From: Methylophilaceae bacterium
GTDB taxonomy: Bacteria > Pseudomonadota > Gammaproteobacteria > Burkholderiales > Methylophilaceae
Assembly: GCA_947451235.1 (NCBI GenBank)
Contig: CANFZA010000004.1
Span: 1 to 56,688 of the forward strand
Direction: 5' to 3'
Length of the DNA stretch: 56,688 bases
Below are positions 9,201 to 17,068 of this stretch, one piece after another (position 1 is the stretch's first letter; every line of letters begins with the position of its first letter). Made by a program: the position numbers and the translations under genes. The notes under the pieces are model-generated. The model was given only the letters and a program-made list of their open reading frames with translations, searched no databases and was not told where the DNA came from.

Positions 9201-11141
9201 ATGGCAAGACCAAAGAAAAGCGACCAAGTATCTGATAAAAAGAATGTTGAGATTGTTAGCCCAGAGCTACAAGAAGCTAACGCTGAGGAACGCCGCACGC
9301 GCCTAAAAACCCTGATCATCTTGGGTAAAGAGCGTGGATATTTAACCTACGCTGAAATCAACGATCACTTACCAGACGATGTGCAAGGTTCTGAGCAAAT
9401 CGATGGCATTATCGGCATGATTAACGATATGGGTATTCAGGTTTACGAAGAAGCGCCTGATGCTGAAGTGTTGTTGATGTCAGATTCACCGCCAGCCGTC
9501 ACCGATGATGATGCGGTGGCTGAAGCCGAGCAAGCGCTAGCAACGGTTGATTCAGACTTTGGCCGTACTACTGACCCTGTGCGTATGTATATGCGTGAAA
9601 TGGGTACAGTAGATTTGCTTACGCGTGAAAGTGAAATTGAAATTGCACGCCGTATTGAAGATGGCCTAAAACACATGGTGCAAGCGATTGCAGCCTGCCC
9701 AACAACCATTGCCGCTTTGCTGGTAATGATAGATAAAGTTGAAGATGACGAACTAAGCGTTGATGATTTAATCGATGGTTTAATAGAATCAGACATTGCT
9801 CCAGCGCAAGCTGTTGTAGTCGAGTCGGATGACGACGAAGATGAAGAAGAAATCGACGAAGAAGAAGAGGATAGCGATGAAGATGGTGCGAAAGCCGCAG
9901 CCATTTCAGCAGAGGCCTTAGCTAAACTTAAAGAAGAAGTCATCAAGCGCTTTACTATTGTGCGTGCTGCTCATAAAAAAATGACAGTAATCTTGCCAGT
10001 ACGTGGTTCTCAAGATCCTGAATATCAAGCATTATTAGCTGAAATTTTAGAAGAACTGACGGCTTTTAGATTCTCACCAAAACAAGTAGAAGGTCTATGT
10101 GACCAAGTGCGTGAATTGGTCGAAACAGTGCGTAGTCATGAGCGTAAAGTGTTAGATTTTTGTGTAGATAAATCTGGCATGCCGCGTTTGCATTTCATTA
10201 AATCGTTTCCAGGTAATGAAAGCAATTTAACTTGGTTAGCTGAAGAATTAAAAGCTGAAAAACCATACGTTGAAAAATTAATTCGTTATAACCACTCTAT
10301 TTTAGATCAGCAACAACGTTTGATTAATTTAGAAAAAAACGTCGGTATTCCAATCAAAGAGCTTAAAGAAATTAATAAGCAAATGACCACTGGTGAGGCG
10401 CGTGCGCGTCGTGCCAAGCGTGAAATGATTGAAGCTAACTTGCGTTTAGTAATCTCGATTGCTAAAAAATACACCAACCGCGGCCTACAATTTTTGGATC
10501 TAATCCAAGAAGGAAATATCGGCCTGATGAAAGCGGTCGATAAATTTGAATACCGACGTGGTTTCAAATTCTCAACCTATGCAACATGGTGGATACGCCA
10601 AGCGATTACGCGTTCAATTGCAGATCAGGCGCGTACCATTCGTATTCCTGTGCATATGATAGAAACGATTAATAAAATGAATCGTATCAGCCGTCAAATT
10701 TTGCAAGAAACAGGTGTAGAGCCAGACCCAGCGTTATTGGCAGAGAAAATGGAAATGCCTGAAGATAAGATTCGTAAAATCTTAAAAATCAGCAAAGAAC
10801 CAATTTCAATGGAAACGCCAATTGGTGATGATGAAGATTCACATTTGGGTGACTTTATTGAAGATGGCCAAACATTAGCACCAGTAGATGCTGCTATTTA
10901 CGCAAGTTTGCGCGATGCGACCAGCGAAGTGTTAGAATCGCTCACCCCACGTGAAGCTAAAGTATTGCGTATGCGTTTTGGTATTGAAATGAATACCGAT
11001 CATACGTTAGAAGAAGTAGGCAAGCAGTTTGATGTAACGCGTGAGCGTATCCGTCAGATTGAAGCAAAAGCATTGCGTAAATTGCGCCATCCTACACGTT
11101 CTGAACGTCTACGTAGCTTTTTAGAAACGGGTCAAGACTAG
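9201..11141 (+). CDS. rpoD: RNA polymerase primary sigma factor RpoD (sigma-70)
   Basis: Housekeeping sigma factor. Region 1.1 is at the N-terminus ([21 protein letters not shown]). Region 1.2 begins near [22 protein letters not shown]-like sequence, and a non-conserved region follows that contains a very acidic stretch (Asp/Glu, about residues 211-235). Regions 2.1-2.4 are visible as [25 protein letters not shown] and [17 protein letters not shown], and region 4.2 as the helix-turn-helix [18 protein letters not shown]. The ATG at 9201 (MARPKKSD) follows GAGG at 9191-9194; the GTG at 9198 is less likely. It has 646 residues, normal for the group. Confidence 0.97.
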   Translation: MARPKKSDQVSDKKNVEIVSPELQEANAEERRTRLKTLIILGKERGYLTYAEINDHLPDDVQGSEQIDGIIGMINDMGIQVYEEAPDAEVLLMSDSPPAVTDDDAVAEAEQALATVDSDFGRTTDPVRMYMREMGTVDLLTRESEIEIARRIEDGLKHMVQAIAACPTTIAALLVMIDKVEDDELSVDDLIDGLIESDIAPAQAVVVESDDDEDEEEIDEEEEDSDEDGAKAAAISAEALAKLKEEVIKRFTIVRAAHKKMTVILPVRGSQDPEYQALLAEILEELTAFRFSPKQVEGLCDQVRELVETVRSHERKVLDFCVDKSGMPRLHFIKSFPGNESNLTWLAEELKAEKPYVEKLIRYNHSILDQQQRLINLEKNVGIPIKELKEINKQMTTGEARARRAKREMIEANLRLVISIAKKYTNRGLQFLDLIQEGNIGLMKAVDKFEYRRGFKFSTYATWWIRQAITRSIADQARTIRIPVHMIETINKMNRISRQILQETGVEPDPALLAEKMEMPEDKIRKILKISKEPISMETPIGDDEDSHLGDFIEDGQTLAPVDAAIYASLRDATSEVLESLTPREAKVLRMRFGIEMNTDHTLEEVGKQFDVTRERIRQIEAKALRKLRHPTRSERLRSFLETGQD

Positions 11142-11161
11142 TAATAGACGCGAGTAATATT

Positions 11162-11167
11162 TATAAT
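11162..11167 (+). promoter_or_regulatory. Candidate -10 box for the tRNA gene
   Basis: A perfect TATAAT ends 11 bases before the mature tRNA 5' end, which suits a short leader. No good -35 hexamer is seen 17 bp upstream. Confidence 0.35.
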
Positions 11168-11178
11168 TACAGGTTATC

Positions 11179-11257
<79 letters not shown>

Positions 11258-11262
11258 AAATA

Positions 11263-11294
11263 AAAGGACTTAGAGAAATCTAAGTCCTTTTTTC
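11263..11294 (+). terminator. Strong intrinsic terminator after the tRNA
   Basis: A perfect 12-bp stem AAAGGACTTAGA (11263-11274)/TCTAAGTCCTTT (11279-11290) with a GAAA tetraloop runs into a T tract. It lies 5 bases after the tRNA CCA end. Confidence 0.85.
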
Positions 11295-11346
11295 TTTAGG
11301 TCGGCAGCTATAAATCTTGTTTAGTACATATCTAAATACAGTGTAC

Positions 11347-12234
11347 TTAAATGTTTTTAAGGTTTTCTGCCAAGAAATCAATTAATACTCTAATTTTAGG
11401 TGCCAAATGTTTTCTTGATGCGTAGATGGCGTAAATGCCTAATTCAATGGATTTGTATTGAGGCATCAGCTCAATAAGCGCCCCAGATTGAATATCCTCG
11501 CTAATTAAAAAGCTGGGTTGCAATATGATGCCCAATCCATTGAGTGCAATAGCGCGGCATGTGTCACCATTATTGGAGTGTATGCGAGGGTTAGTTTTTA
11601 CGCTGACTTGGCCTTCAGGGCCATCAAAATGCCATTCATCTTTTGTCGAGAAGAGGTTGTATGAAATGATGGCATGATGCGCTAATTCTTGAGGATGTTG
11701 CGGGATGCCATGTTTCTTTAAGTAATCTGGCGATGCGCAAATAATCAAACGAGTAGCGCTTAGTTTTTTGCTGATTAGGTTGGAGTTAGGAAGGTTAGCG
11801 ATTCTAATTGCAACATCGTATCCTTCTTCAACTAGGTCAACAATTCGATCTGCTAAGCTAATTTCCAGCTTAATCTCGGGATAACGATCTAGAAATTTCC
11901 CCCATAGCGGAGATAAGTGCTTGATGCCGAATGTGACCGGTGTATTGATTCTAATTAAACCGCTGGCGATATCATTTCTCGAAGTGATTTCTAATTCAGC
12001 ATTATTCAATTCTGAGAGCAGTTCTTTGCTACGCAAGAAAAAAATCTGCCCTTCATCTGTCAGTGAGAGCTTTCTTGTTGTTCTATGCAGCAGCCTGACA
12101 CCAAGTCTGGTTTCCAAGTCTGAAACGTACCTTGATACAGCCGCTTTAGACGTATTTAAACTGTCTGCAGCTTTTACAAAACTGCCATAGTCAACAACAG
12201 CGTTAAAGGCTTCCATTTCTATAAAGCGGTCCAT
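11347..12234 (-). CDS. LysR-family transcriptional regulator
   Basis: A 295-residue LTTR. The N-terminal winged helix-turn-helix is at about residues 1-60 (FNAVVDYGSFVKAADSLNTSKAAVSRYVSDLETRLG), followed by the periplasmic-binding-protein-like effector domain. The close relation to the CrgA/DsdC-like group (MDRFIEMEAFNAVV start) is inferred by eye. It is transcribed away from yceI and the dioxygenase gene with a 126-bp divergent gap before the yceI ATG, so it is a reasonable candidate for their regulator as well as its own. The inducer is unknown. Confidence 0.9.
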   Translation of the reverse strand: MDRFIEMEAFNAVVDYGSFVKAADSLNTSKAAVSRYVSDLETRLGVRLLHRTTRKLSLTDEGQIFFLRSKELLSELNNAELEITSRNDIASGLIRINTPVTFGIKHLSPLWGKFLDRYPEIKLEISLADRIVDLVEEGYDVAIRIANLPNSNLISKKLSATRLIICASPDYLKKHGIPQHPQELAHHAIISYNLFSTKDEWHFDGPEGQVSVKTNPRIHSNNGDTCRAIALNGLGIILQPSFLISEDIQSGALIELMPQYKSIELGIYAIYASRKHLAPKIRVLIDFLAENLKNI

Positions 12235-12360
12235 TGTTTCAATTTCCGATACAATTTGTTTGATTATGCGATATTTATTTTACATTCTATTAGGTATAAA
12301 GTGTGTACCTATTCGTTGAGAAGTCACTCAACATTCAGATATTTATATAAGGAAAGCATC

Positions 12361-12927
12361 ATGAAAAAATTAGGATTTTTAGTAATCGCCGCTTGTTTCT
12401 CTAGTGCCGCTTTAGCCGCACCTGAAACCTACATTATTGACAGCAATCATAGTTCGCCGCGTTTTTCATATAGTCATTTTGGTTATTCAACGCAATTAAG
12501 TCGTTTTGATAAAGCATCCGGCAAGATAGTGATTGATAAAGTGGCTAAAACTGGCGCTGTGAACGTGACGATTGATACTACATCAGTCAATACCGGTTAT
12601 TCCCTTTTCAACGAGCACATTCAAGCCGAAGATTTTTTAAATACTGCCAAATATCCTACAGCTAACTTCGCTTCAAGCAAGATGAATTTTGATGGCGATA
12701 AAATCACTACTATAGATGGCGTGCTAACTTTAAAAGGCGTGAGCAAAGCTGTGACCTTGAATGTAACTTCATTTTTATGTATGCCTCACCCTATGCTTAA
12801 AAAAGAAGCTTGTGGCGCTAATGCCACTACCATTGTGAAGCGCACAGACTTTAACATGGGTAAACATGCGCCATATGTAGGTGATGACGTGACGATTACC
12901 CTTCCAGTTGAAGCGATTAAAGAGTAA
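12361..12927 (+). CDS. YceI-family periplasmic protein
   Basis: Lipocalin-like YceI-domain protein, which in this family binds polyisoprenoids in the periplasm. A signal peptide is clear (MKKLGFLVIAACFSSAALA, cleavage before APETY). The mature part has the family pattern: IDSNHSSPRFSYSHFGYS, INTxSVNTG-like segment, FNEHIQAEDFLNTAKYPTANF and LTLKGVSKAVTL. The ATG at 12361 follows AAGG at 12349-12352 and gives 188 residues; the frame opens further upstream, but that would bury the signal peptide. The next gene follows after 10 bp. Confidence 0.9.
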   Translation: MKKLGFLVIAACFSSAALAAPETYIIDSNHSSPRFSYSHFGYSTQLSRFDKASGKIVIDKVAKTGAVNVTIDTTSVNTGYSLFNEHIQAEDFLNTAKYPTANFASSKMNFDGDKITTIDGVLTLKGVSKAVTLNVTSFLCMPHPMLKKEACGANATTIVKRTDFNMGKHAPYVGDDVTITLPVEAIKE

Positions 12928-12937
12928 GTCATTCAAG

Positions 12938-13708
12938 ATGAAAGCACCGTCACTTTTTGTTTCACATGGGGCGCCTACCTTTGCCTTAGCGCCTGATTTA
13001 CTGGGTGAAAAGTTAAGAAAGATTGGTGCCAGTCTGAATCACATTAAAGCCATTTTAGTAGTTTCGCCGCACTGGCAAACAGAACATATTGAAGTGCTGG
13101 CCAATTTTCAACCAGAAACCATACACGATTTTTACGGTTTTCCATCTGAACTATATACGCTTCAATATCCAGTGAATGGACATATTGAGTTTGCCAATAG
13201 CGTACTGCGCTTGTTTGCGGATGAGGGAATAAGGGCAAGCTTGAATCATGATAGAGGTTTAGATCATGGTGCTTGGGTGCCCTTATTGCATATGCTCCCA
13301 AACGCAGACATTCCAGTCTTTCAGGTATCCATGCCTTATTCGCTAAACGCCGCCAGTGCGTATAAGTTAGGCCAGCTATTAGCGCCTATGCGAGAGCAAG
13401 GTGTTTTGATTTTAGGCTCTGGTGGCATTACGCATAATTTAAGTGACTTAAGGCATCAAGCTAAAGTTTTACCCTATGTGAACCAGTTTGCGCAGTGGAT
13501 AAGAAATGCAATGATCGCAAACAATATAGATTTGCTACTGGCATATCGAGAGCATGCTCCTAATGCCAGTCAAGCTCACCCAACCGATGAGCACTTGCTA
13601 CCACTTTTTGTAGCTTTGGGTGCAAGTACGCCAGATGAGCAATTAAAGGTCATTGAAGGCGGCATTACTTACGGCATTCTTTCTATGGATGCTTATATGT
13701 GGCAATGA
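12938..13708 (+). CDS. Extradiol ring-cleavage dioxygenase (LigB / DOPA 4,5-dioxygenase type)
   Basis: A non-haem Fe/Zn class III extradiol dioxygenase-like protein of the YgiD family, 256 residues. Likely metal ligands are His in FVSHGAPTFAL (N-terminus), His in VVSPHWQTE and His in GSGGITHNL, with HAPNASQAHPTDEHLLP near the end; all are typical. Members cleave DOPA or related catechols in vitro, but the physiological substrate here is unknown. It follows yceI by 10 bp, indicating one operon. The ATG at 12938 gives the family-typical MKAPSLFVSHGAP start. Confidence 0.88.
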   Translation: MKAPSLFVSHGAPTFALAPDLLGEKLRKIGASLNHIKAILVVSPHWQTEHIEVLANFQPETIHDFYGFPSELYTLQYPVNGHIEFANSVLRLFADEGIRASLNHDRGLDHGAWVPLLHMLPNADIPVFQVSMPYSLNAASAYKLGQLLAPMREQGVLILGSGGITHNLSDLRHQAKVLPYVNQFAQWIRNAMIANNIDLLLAYREHAPNASQAHPTDEHLLPLFVALGASTPDEQLKVIEGGITYGILSMDAYMWQ

Positions 13709-13792
13709 ATGTCAGTATTATTAAGATAACGATTACCTAACTACGAGATTAATTTTTTCAGTGAGTTGAGTATTAAAAAACTAAGCCCAACT

Positions 13793-13819
13793 AAATCACC
13801 GTCTTTATGGCGGTGTTTT
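13793..13819 (+). terminator. Probable terminator of yceI-dioxygenase operon
   Basis: AAATCACCG (13793-13801) pairs with CGGTGTTTT (13811-13819) around a 9-nt loop, allowing one T-T mismatch. It overlaps the stop end of the GGDEF remnant on the other strand. Confidence 0.5.
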
Positions 13820-13938
13820 ACATTGTTGGTGATAAATTTGAACCTTGTTTCGTCCACTTTCTTTTGCTAAATACATGACCTCATCTGCACGATTTAATAT
13901 TTTGTCATAAGCGACTTCTTTACCAATAAACATAGCGC
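13805..13938 (-). pseudogene. 3' remnant of a GGDEF (diguanylate cyclase) gene
   Basis: The minus-strand reading frame ends with AMFIGKEVAYDKILNRADEVMYLAKESGRNKVQIY, the exact C-terminal signature of a GGDEF domain (RADExMYxAKxxGRN). Only about 43 residues survive; the GGDEF motif, the rest of the domain and any sensor are absent. Upstream of residue AMF the frame continues to position 14056 but is unrelated to GGDEF. The break coincides with an IS-end-like sequence at 13939-13963, so truncation by insertion and decay is likely. Confidence 0.75.
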
Positions 13939-13963
13939 TGGACTTCCCCCAATAATGTAGACA
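13939..13963. mobile_element. Possible solitary IS3-type terminal inverted repeat
   Basis: The sequence starts TGGACTTCCCCC and ends GTAGACA, resembling the TGGAC..CCCC....GGACA ends of IS3-family elements. It abuts exactly the point where GGDEF homology is lost. No transposase gene and no second end were found in the flanking 300 bp, so this would be a relic. The match is from memory of family ends and is tentative. Confidence 0.35.
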
Positions 13964-14312
13964 TTTAATCGCCTGCAGCCTACACAGTTCATGCCTAATT
14001 GGGCTGAATTTCCCCTTAAATATTAGGCGCAAAACCACACGCGAAGCCATATCCATACTGACTACAGCAGATATGCAATATCTACCGTTAGAAAGTTGCG
14101 TGTAGTCCTTACCCTACAAATTTATACAGCCTCGCTTGTAGGGGAATCCTTAGAGAAATTAGGCCGTTGCTGATTGTGGGCACCTGTTGACAAGTCCATT
14201 ATGGCCAACATACCAACAGTCATTGTGTTGCTGGTAAATAAATAGATTCATTTTTTGGCCAGTAATAACATCACCAAAGATGCTTAAGTTGGTAGGTAAA
14301 GGAGCTTTTGCT
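13964..14312. other. Gene-free decayed stretch
   Basis: No convincing coding sequence lies here. A 64-codon minus-strand frame (14159-14353) resembles nothing known and overlaps the next gene. A small hairpin CCCTACAA (14112-14119)/TTGTAGGG (14136-14143) is visible. It is probably insertion-sequence debris plus the leader of the chemotaxis cluster. Confidence 0.5.
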
Positions 14313-16232
14313 GTGGAAATTTTTATTGCAATAAGCACGTCAGTTATCATCACCGCATTATTAGCCTGCCTAGTTTATCAATATAAACTTAAGCAGCAAC
14401 TCGGTGCTAGTGCTGCAAACATTATGCAGCTATTAGATAAAATTACTCATGGTGATTTGGCTAGTTATTATCCAGCTGGCACTAAGCCAAATAGTATTTT
14501 GGCTAAAGTACATGCGCTTAATCTTAAGCTTAGTCAGCTACAAAATGAAATCGTCGATTTAAGCATTGCATTTGAAAGTCATACTGAAAATCCAGTCGTC
14601 CCAGCAACAACGCTTAACGGTAGCTACTCAGTAATATTTAGGCAAGTTGAGGCTACGTTGGCTAGTAAAATTGAACAGCACAAAATTCAACTTGCAATGC
14701 AATGCCGTAATACTAGTCAGTTCATTACAGAATTAAATTTAGTGGCCAATGCCATCGTTGAAGGTAACGGTGTAGTCATTATTAACTCCAATAATTACCA
14801 AGAAGATTTGCGCCAAATCTCAGAACTCATCAACAGCATGCTGGTGAAGCTAGCGGCAGATCATGTGGAAGTTATCGCACTTGTCGATGGTCTTAATCAT
14901 GGTGATTTTGATAAGAAAGTGGCTATTGTTAATTCGCTTGATATCACTTTCACCACAGTTGAAAACTCAGAAATAGCCTTAGACAATGGCTTGGTTCATG
15001 TACACGCCCCCATCGCCATGATGGCGGAAAATTTACAAGCACTGGCGGCCGACGCGAAATCTATTTGTAAACAATTTTCAAATAATAAGCTGCAAGCACG
15101 TTTTGAAAATGAGAATTACCAAGGGGTTTATAGCCAAATAGTCGATGACTTTAATAGCACCATAGACGGACTGATGGAGCGTAATAGCGCGATGGAGCAA
15201 GCGCTCACAGATGTAGTCGAAACTTTGAGCGCTAAAACACAAGAAGATGAAAGCAAGTATCAGGCACCGGGCAAAAATAGCATAGAAAATCTCTGCAAGT
15301 CTTTGCTACCCGTATGGACCGGACAAGTAGAACTCGCCCGTAGCCATATGGAAGAGCAAATCAACCATTTGATACTCAATTTTGCCAGCCTGATTACACG
15401 CTTAGGCGTAGATACAGATGCAACATCTAATAATGTTGACCGGACAATAAGTACCCATGCCAAAAATTCCTCAGAAATTATCGAGGTATTTAATCATAGC
15501 CAAACACAATTACAAAGCATCGTTAGCTTTATGTCTAGCGCCACAGAAATGCGCAGTCAATTGTTACAGCAAATCACTAGTCTAGCGACTATCGCCAAAG
15601 ATTTGAAATTAATGGCAAGCGAGGTGAGAAGCATTGCTAACCAAACTAATATTGTTGCCCTTAATGCCGCCATAGAAGCGGCAAGAGCTGGCGTGGCAGG
15701 TAGAGAGTTCGCGGTGATTGCCACCGAGGTGCGTAAGCTTTCGGCTAGTTCTGGTGAAACGGGTAAGCGCATTAACTGCAAAGTTGAGTTAGTCACACAG
15801 GCTATTGCCAAAACCTTGGAGATGTCAGAAAGCTTCACTATTCGTGACGCGGAAATCGTAGCAAATACCGAGGCTATTATTAGCACCGTTGTTGGGCAGC
15901 TAAAGGCCACTACAATAAATTTGGGTGAAGCTTCAATAGAGTTGGAGCAAGAAAATAAAGTTATCAGAAAAGAGATTGAGCGCGCTTTGGTTTCGCTGCA
16001 ATTTCAAGATCGTGTCAGCCAAATGCTAGTACACGTCCATCAGGATTTAGAAAAACTCAACACTCAATTGATAGACGTAGAAGATGACGAGAACGCTAAA
16101 TTTATAGATGTAGACCAGTGGATGGAAGATTTGGCCAGTAACTACACCATGTCAGAACAGTTGGTTGTGCATCAAGGTGGTGCAAAGGCTAAAAAAATGG
16201 ATGCTAACGTCATTGATGTCACATTCTTTTAA
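14313..16232 (+). CDS. Methyl-accepting-chemotaxis-like protein with CheZ-like C-terminal helix
   Basis: A signalling protein with one N-terminal membrane anchor ([20 protein letters not shown]). A long cytoplasmic region without a recognisable periplasmic sensor follows, then an MCP signalling hairpin whose tip reads [20 protein letters not shown] and [10 protein letters not shown]. The GTG at 14313 is chosen because AAAGGAG (14298-14304) is ideally spaced; an ATG at 14280 would add 11 residues but has no such site. The hairpin is shorter than in classic MCPs. After it comes [15 protein letters not shown], in which D-x-x-x-Q matches the catalytic helix motif of CheZ. It heads the che cluster and probably binds CheW/CheA. 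Confidence 0.82.
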   Translation: MEIFIAISTSVIITALLACLVYQYKLKQQLGASAANIMQLLDKITHGDLASYYPAGTKPNSILAKVHALNLKLSQLQNEIVDLSIAFESHTENPVVPATTLNGSYSVIFRQVEATLASKIEQHKIQLAMQCRNTSQFITELNLVANAIVEGNGVVIINSNNYQEDLRQISELINSMLVKLAADHVEVIALVDGLNHGDFDKKVAIVNSLDITFTTVENSEIALDNGLVHVHAPIAMMAENLQALAADAKSICKQFSNNKLQARFENENYQGVYSQIVDDFNSTIDGLMERNSAMEQALTDVVETLSAKTQEDESKYQAPGKNSIENLCKSLLPVWTGQVELARSHMEEQINHLILNFASLITRLGVDTDATSNNVDRTISTHAKNSSEIIEVFNHSQTQLQSIVSFMSSATEMRSQLLQQITSLATIAKDLKLMASEVRSIANQTNIVALNAAIEAARAGVAGREFAVIATEVRKLSASSGETGKRINCKVELVTQAIAKTLEMSESFTIRDAEIVANTEAIISTVVGQLKATTINLGEASIELEQENKVIRKEIERALVSLQFQDRVSQMLVHVHQDLEKLNTQLIDVEDDENAKFIDVDQWMEDLASNYTMSEQLVVHQGGAKAKKMDANVIDVTFF

Positions 16233-16284
16233 TGTGTTTTAGAAATTTAAACAACGGTTGTAATTAATAAGTGAAGGAAAAGTG

Positions 16285-16653
16285 ATGGCGAAAACAATCA
16301 TGATAGTAGACGACGCAGGCTCAGTCAGAAAAGTGGTCAGCATTGTACTTAAGGGCGCTGGCTATGATGTGCTTGAAGGCGTAGACGGCGAAGATGCCTT
16401 AGCAAAACTCACAGGCCAGAAAGTACATTTAATCATCAGCGATGTGAATATGCCGATTATGGATGGCATCACATTTGTGACTGAGCTAAAAAAACTAGCG
16501 GCTTATAAGTTTACGCCTGTCGTCATGCTCACCACGGAAGATCATGAAAGCAAAAAGCTTGAAGGACAAGTCGCCGGCGCTAAAGCTTGGATGGTGAAGC
16601 CGTTTTTACCAGCGCAATTACTCGCGGTGGTTGGCAAGTTAGTGATGCCTTAA
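16285..16653 (+). CDS. cheY: Single-domain response regulator CheY
   Basis: A 122-residue receiver domain alone. The acidic pocket is Asp9-Asp10 and the phospho-acceptor is Asp53 (LIISDVNMPIMDG). A conserved Thr lies in MLTTEDHE and a Lys in WMVKPF. Phospho-CheY would bind the flagellar switch or another output. The ATG at 16285 follows AAGGAAA; a GTG one codon earlier is possible. It lies between the MCP-like gene and the STAS gene, on the same strand as cheA. Confidence 0.93.
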   Translation: MAKTIMIVDDAGSVRKVVSIVLKGAGYDVLEGVDGEDALAKLTGQKVHLIISDVNMPIMDGITFVTELKKLAAYKFTPVVMLTTEDHESKKLEGQVAGAKAWMVKPFLPAQLLAVVGKLVMP

Positions 16654-16706
16654 TTTTATAGAATTTTAGCGTCTGCAAAGGCTGTATTTAAAAAGGAGAT
16701 ACGAAA

Positions 16707-17033
16707 ATGGAGATCGATGTCGCAATTGTTGGAGAGTATTGTCAAATTTCACTGGCTGGTGAAATGACAATTTACGTAGCTGAAAATTTAAAAAATAGTG
16801 AGCTATTTTCGGCCTTTGAGCAATGCACGCGTGTTGATGTGGATTTATCTATGATCAGTGAAATGGATACCGCAGGCTTGCAGATTATGGTGGCCGCTAA
16901 AGCTTCAGCGCAAGCACAAGGCAAAGAAGTACATTTTATAAACCATAGCAGCGCAGTATTGAATGTGTTGGATTTATGCAATATGGCAAGTTTTTTTGGT
17001 GATCCGATGGTTATTTCGCCATCAGTCAATTGA
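16707..17033 (+). CDS. STAS-domain protein (anti-sigma-factor-antagonist type)
   Basis: A 108-residue single STAS domain: ISLAGEMTIYVAENL at the start, the core VDVDLSMISEMDTAGLQIMVAAKASAQAQG and a C-terminal amphipathic helix. In STAS switches a Ser or Thr in the D-[ST]-x-G loop (here MDTAG) is the phosphorylation site. Small STAS proteins next to cheA occur in several proteobacterial chemotaxis clusters, where the role is unclear; scaffold or regulator of CheA localisation is inference. A strong AAAGGAG ribosome-binding site precedes the ATG. Confidence 0.85.
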   Translation: MEIDVAIVGEYCQISLAGEMTIYVAENLKNSELFSAFEQCTRVDVDLSMISEMDTAGLQIMVAAKASAQAQGKEVHFINHSSAVLNVLDLCNMASFFGDPMVISPSVN

Positions 17034-17068
17034 ACTGTAGGGTTAACAGGTAATTGGGGAGTTTACTT

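Noticed and set aside
9443-9946. 167-residue Ser-rich frame antisense to rpoD
   Set aside because: Mirror of the Asp/Glu-rich region of RpoD; low complexity with no family resemblance.
14159-14353. 64-residue minus-strand frame before the chemotaxis cluster
   Set aside because: Overlaps the first chemotaxis gene and its Shine-Dalgarno, no recognisable domain.
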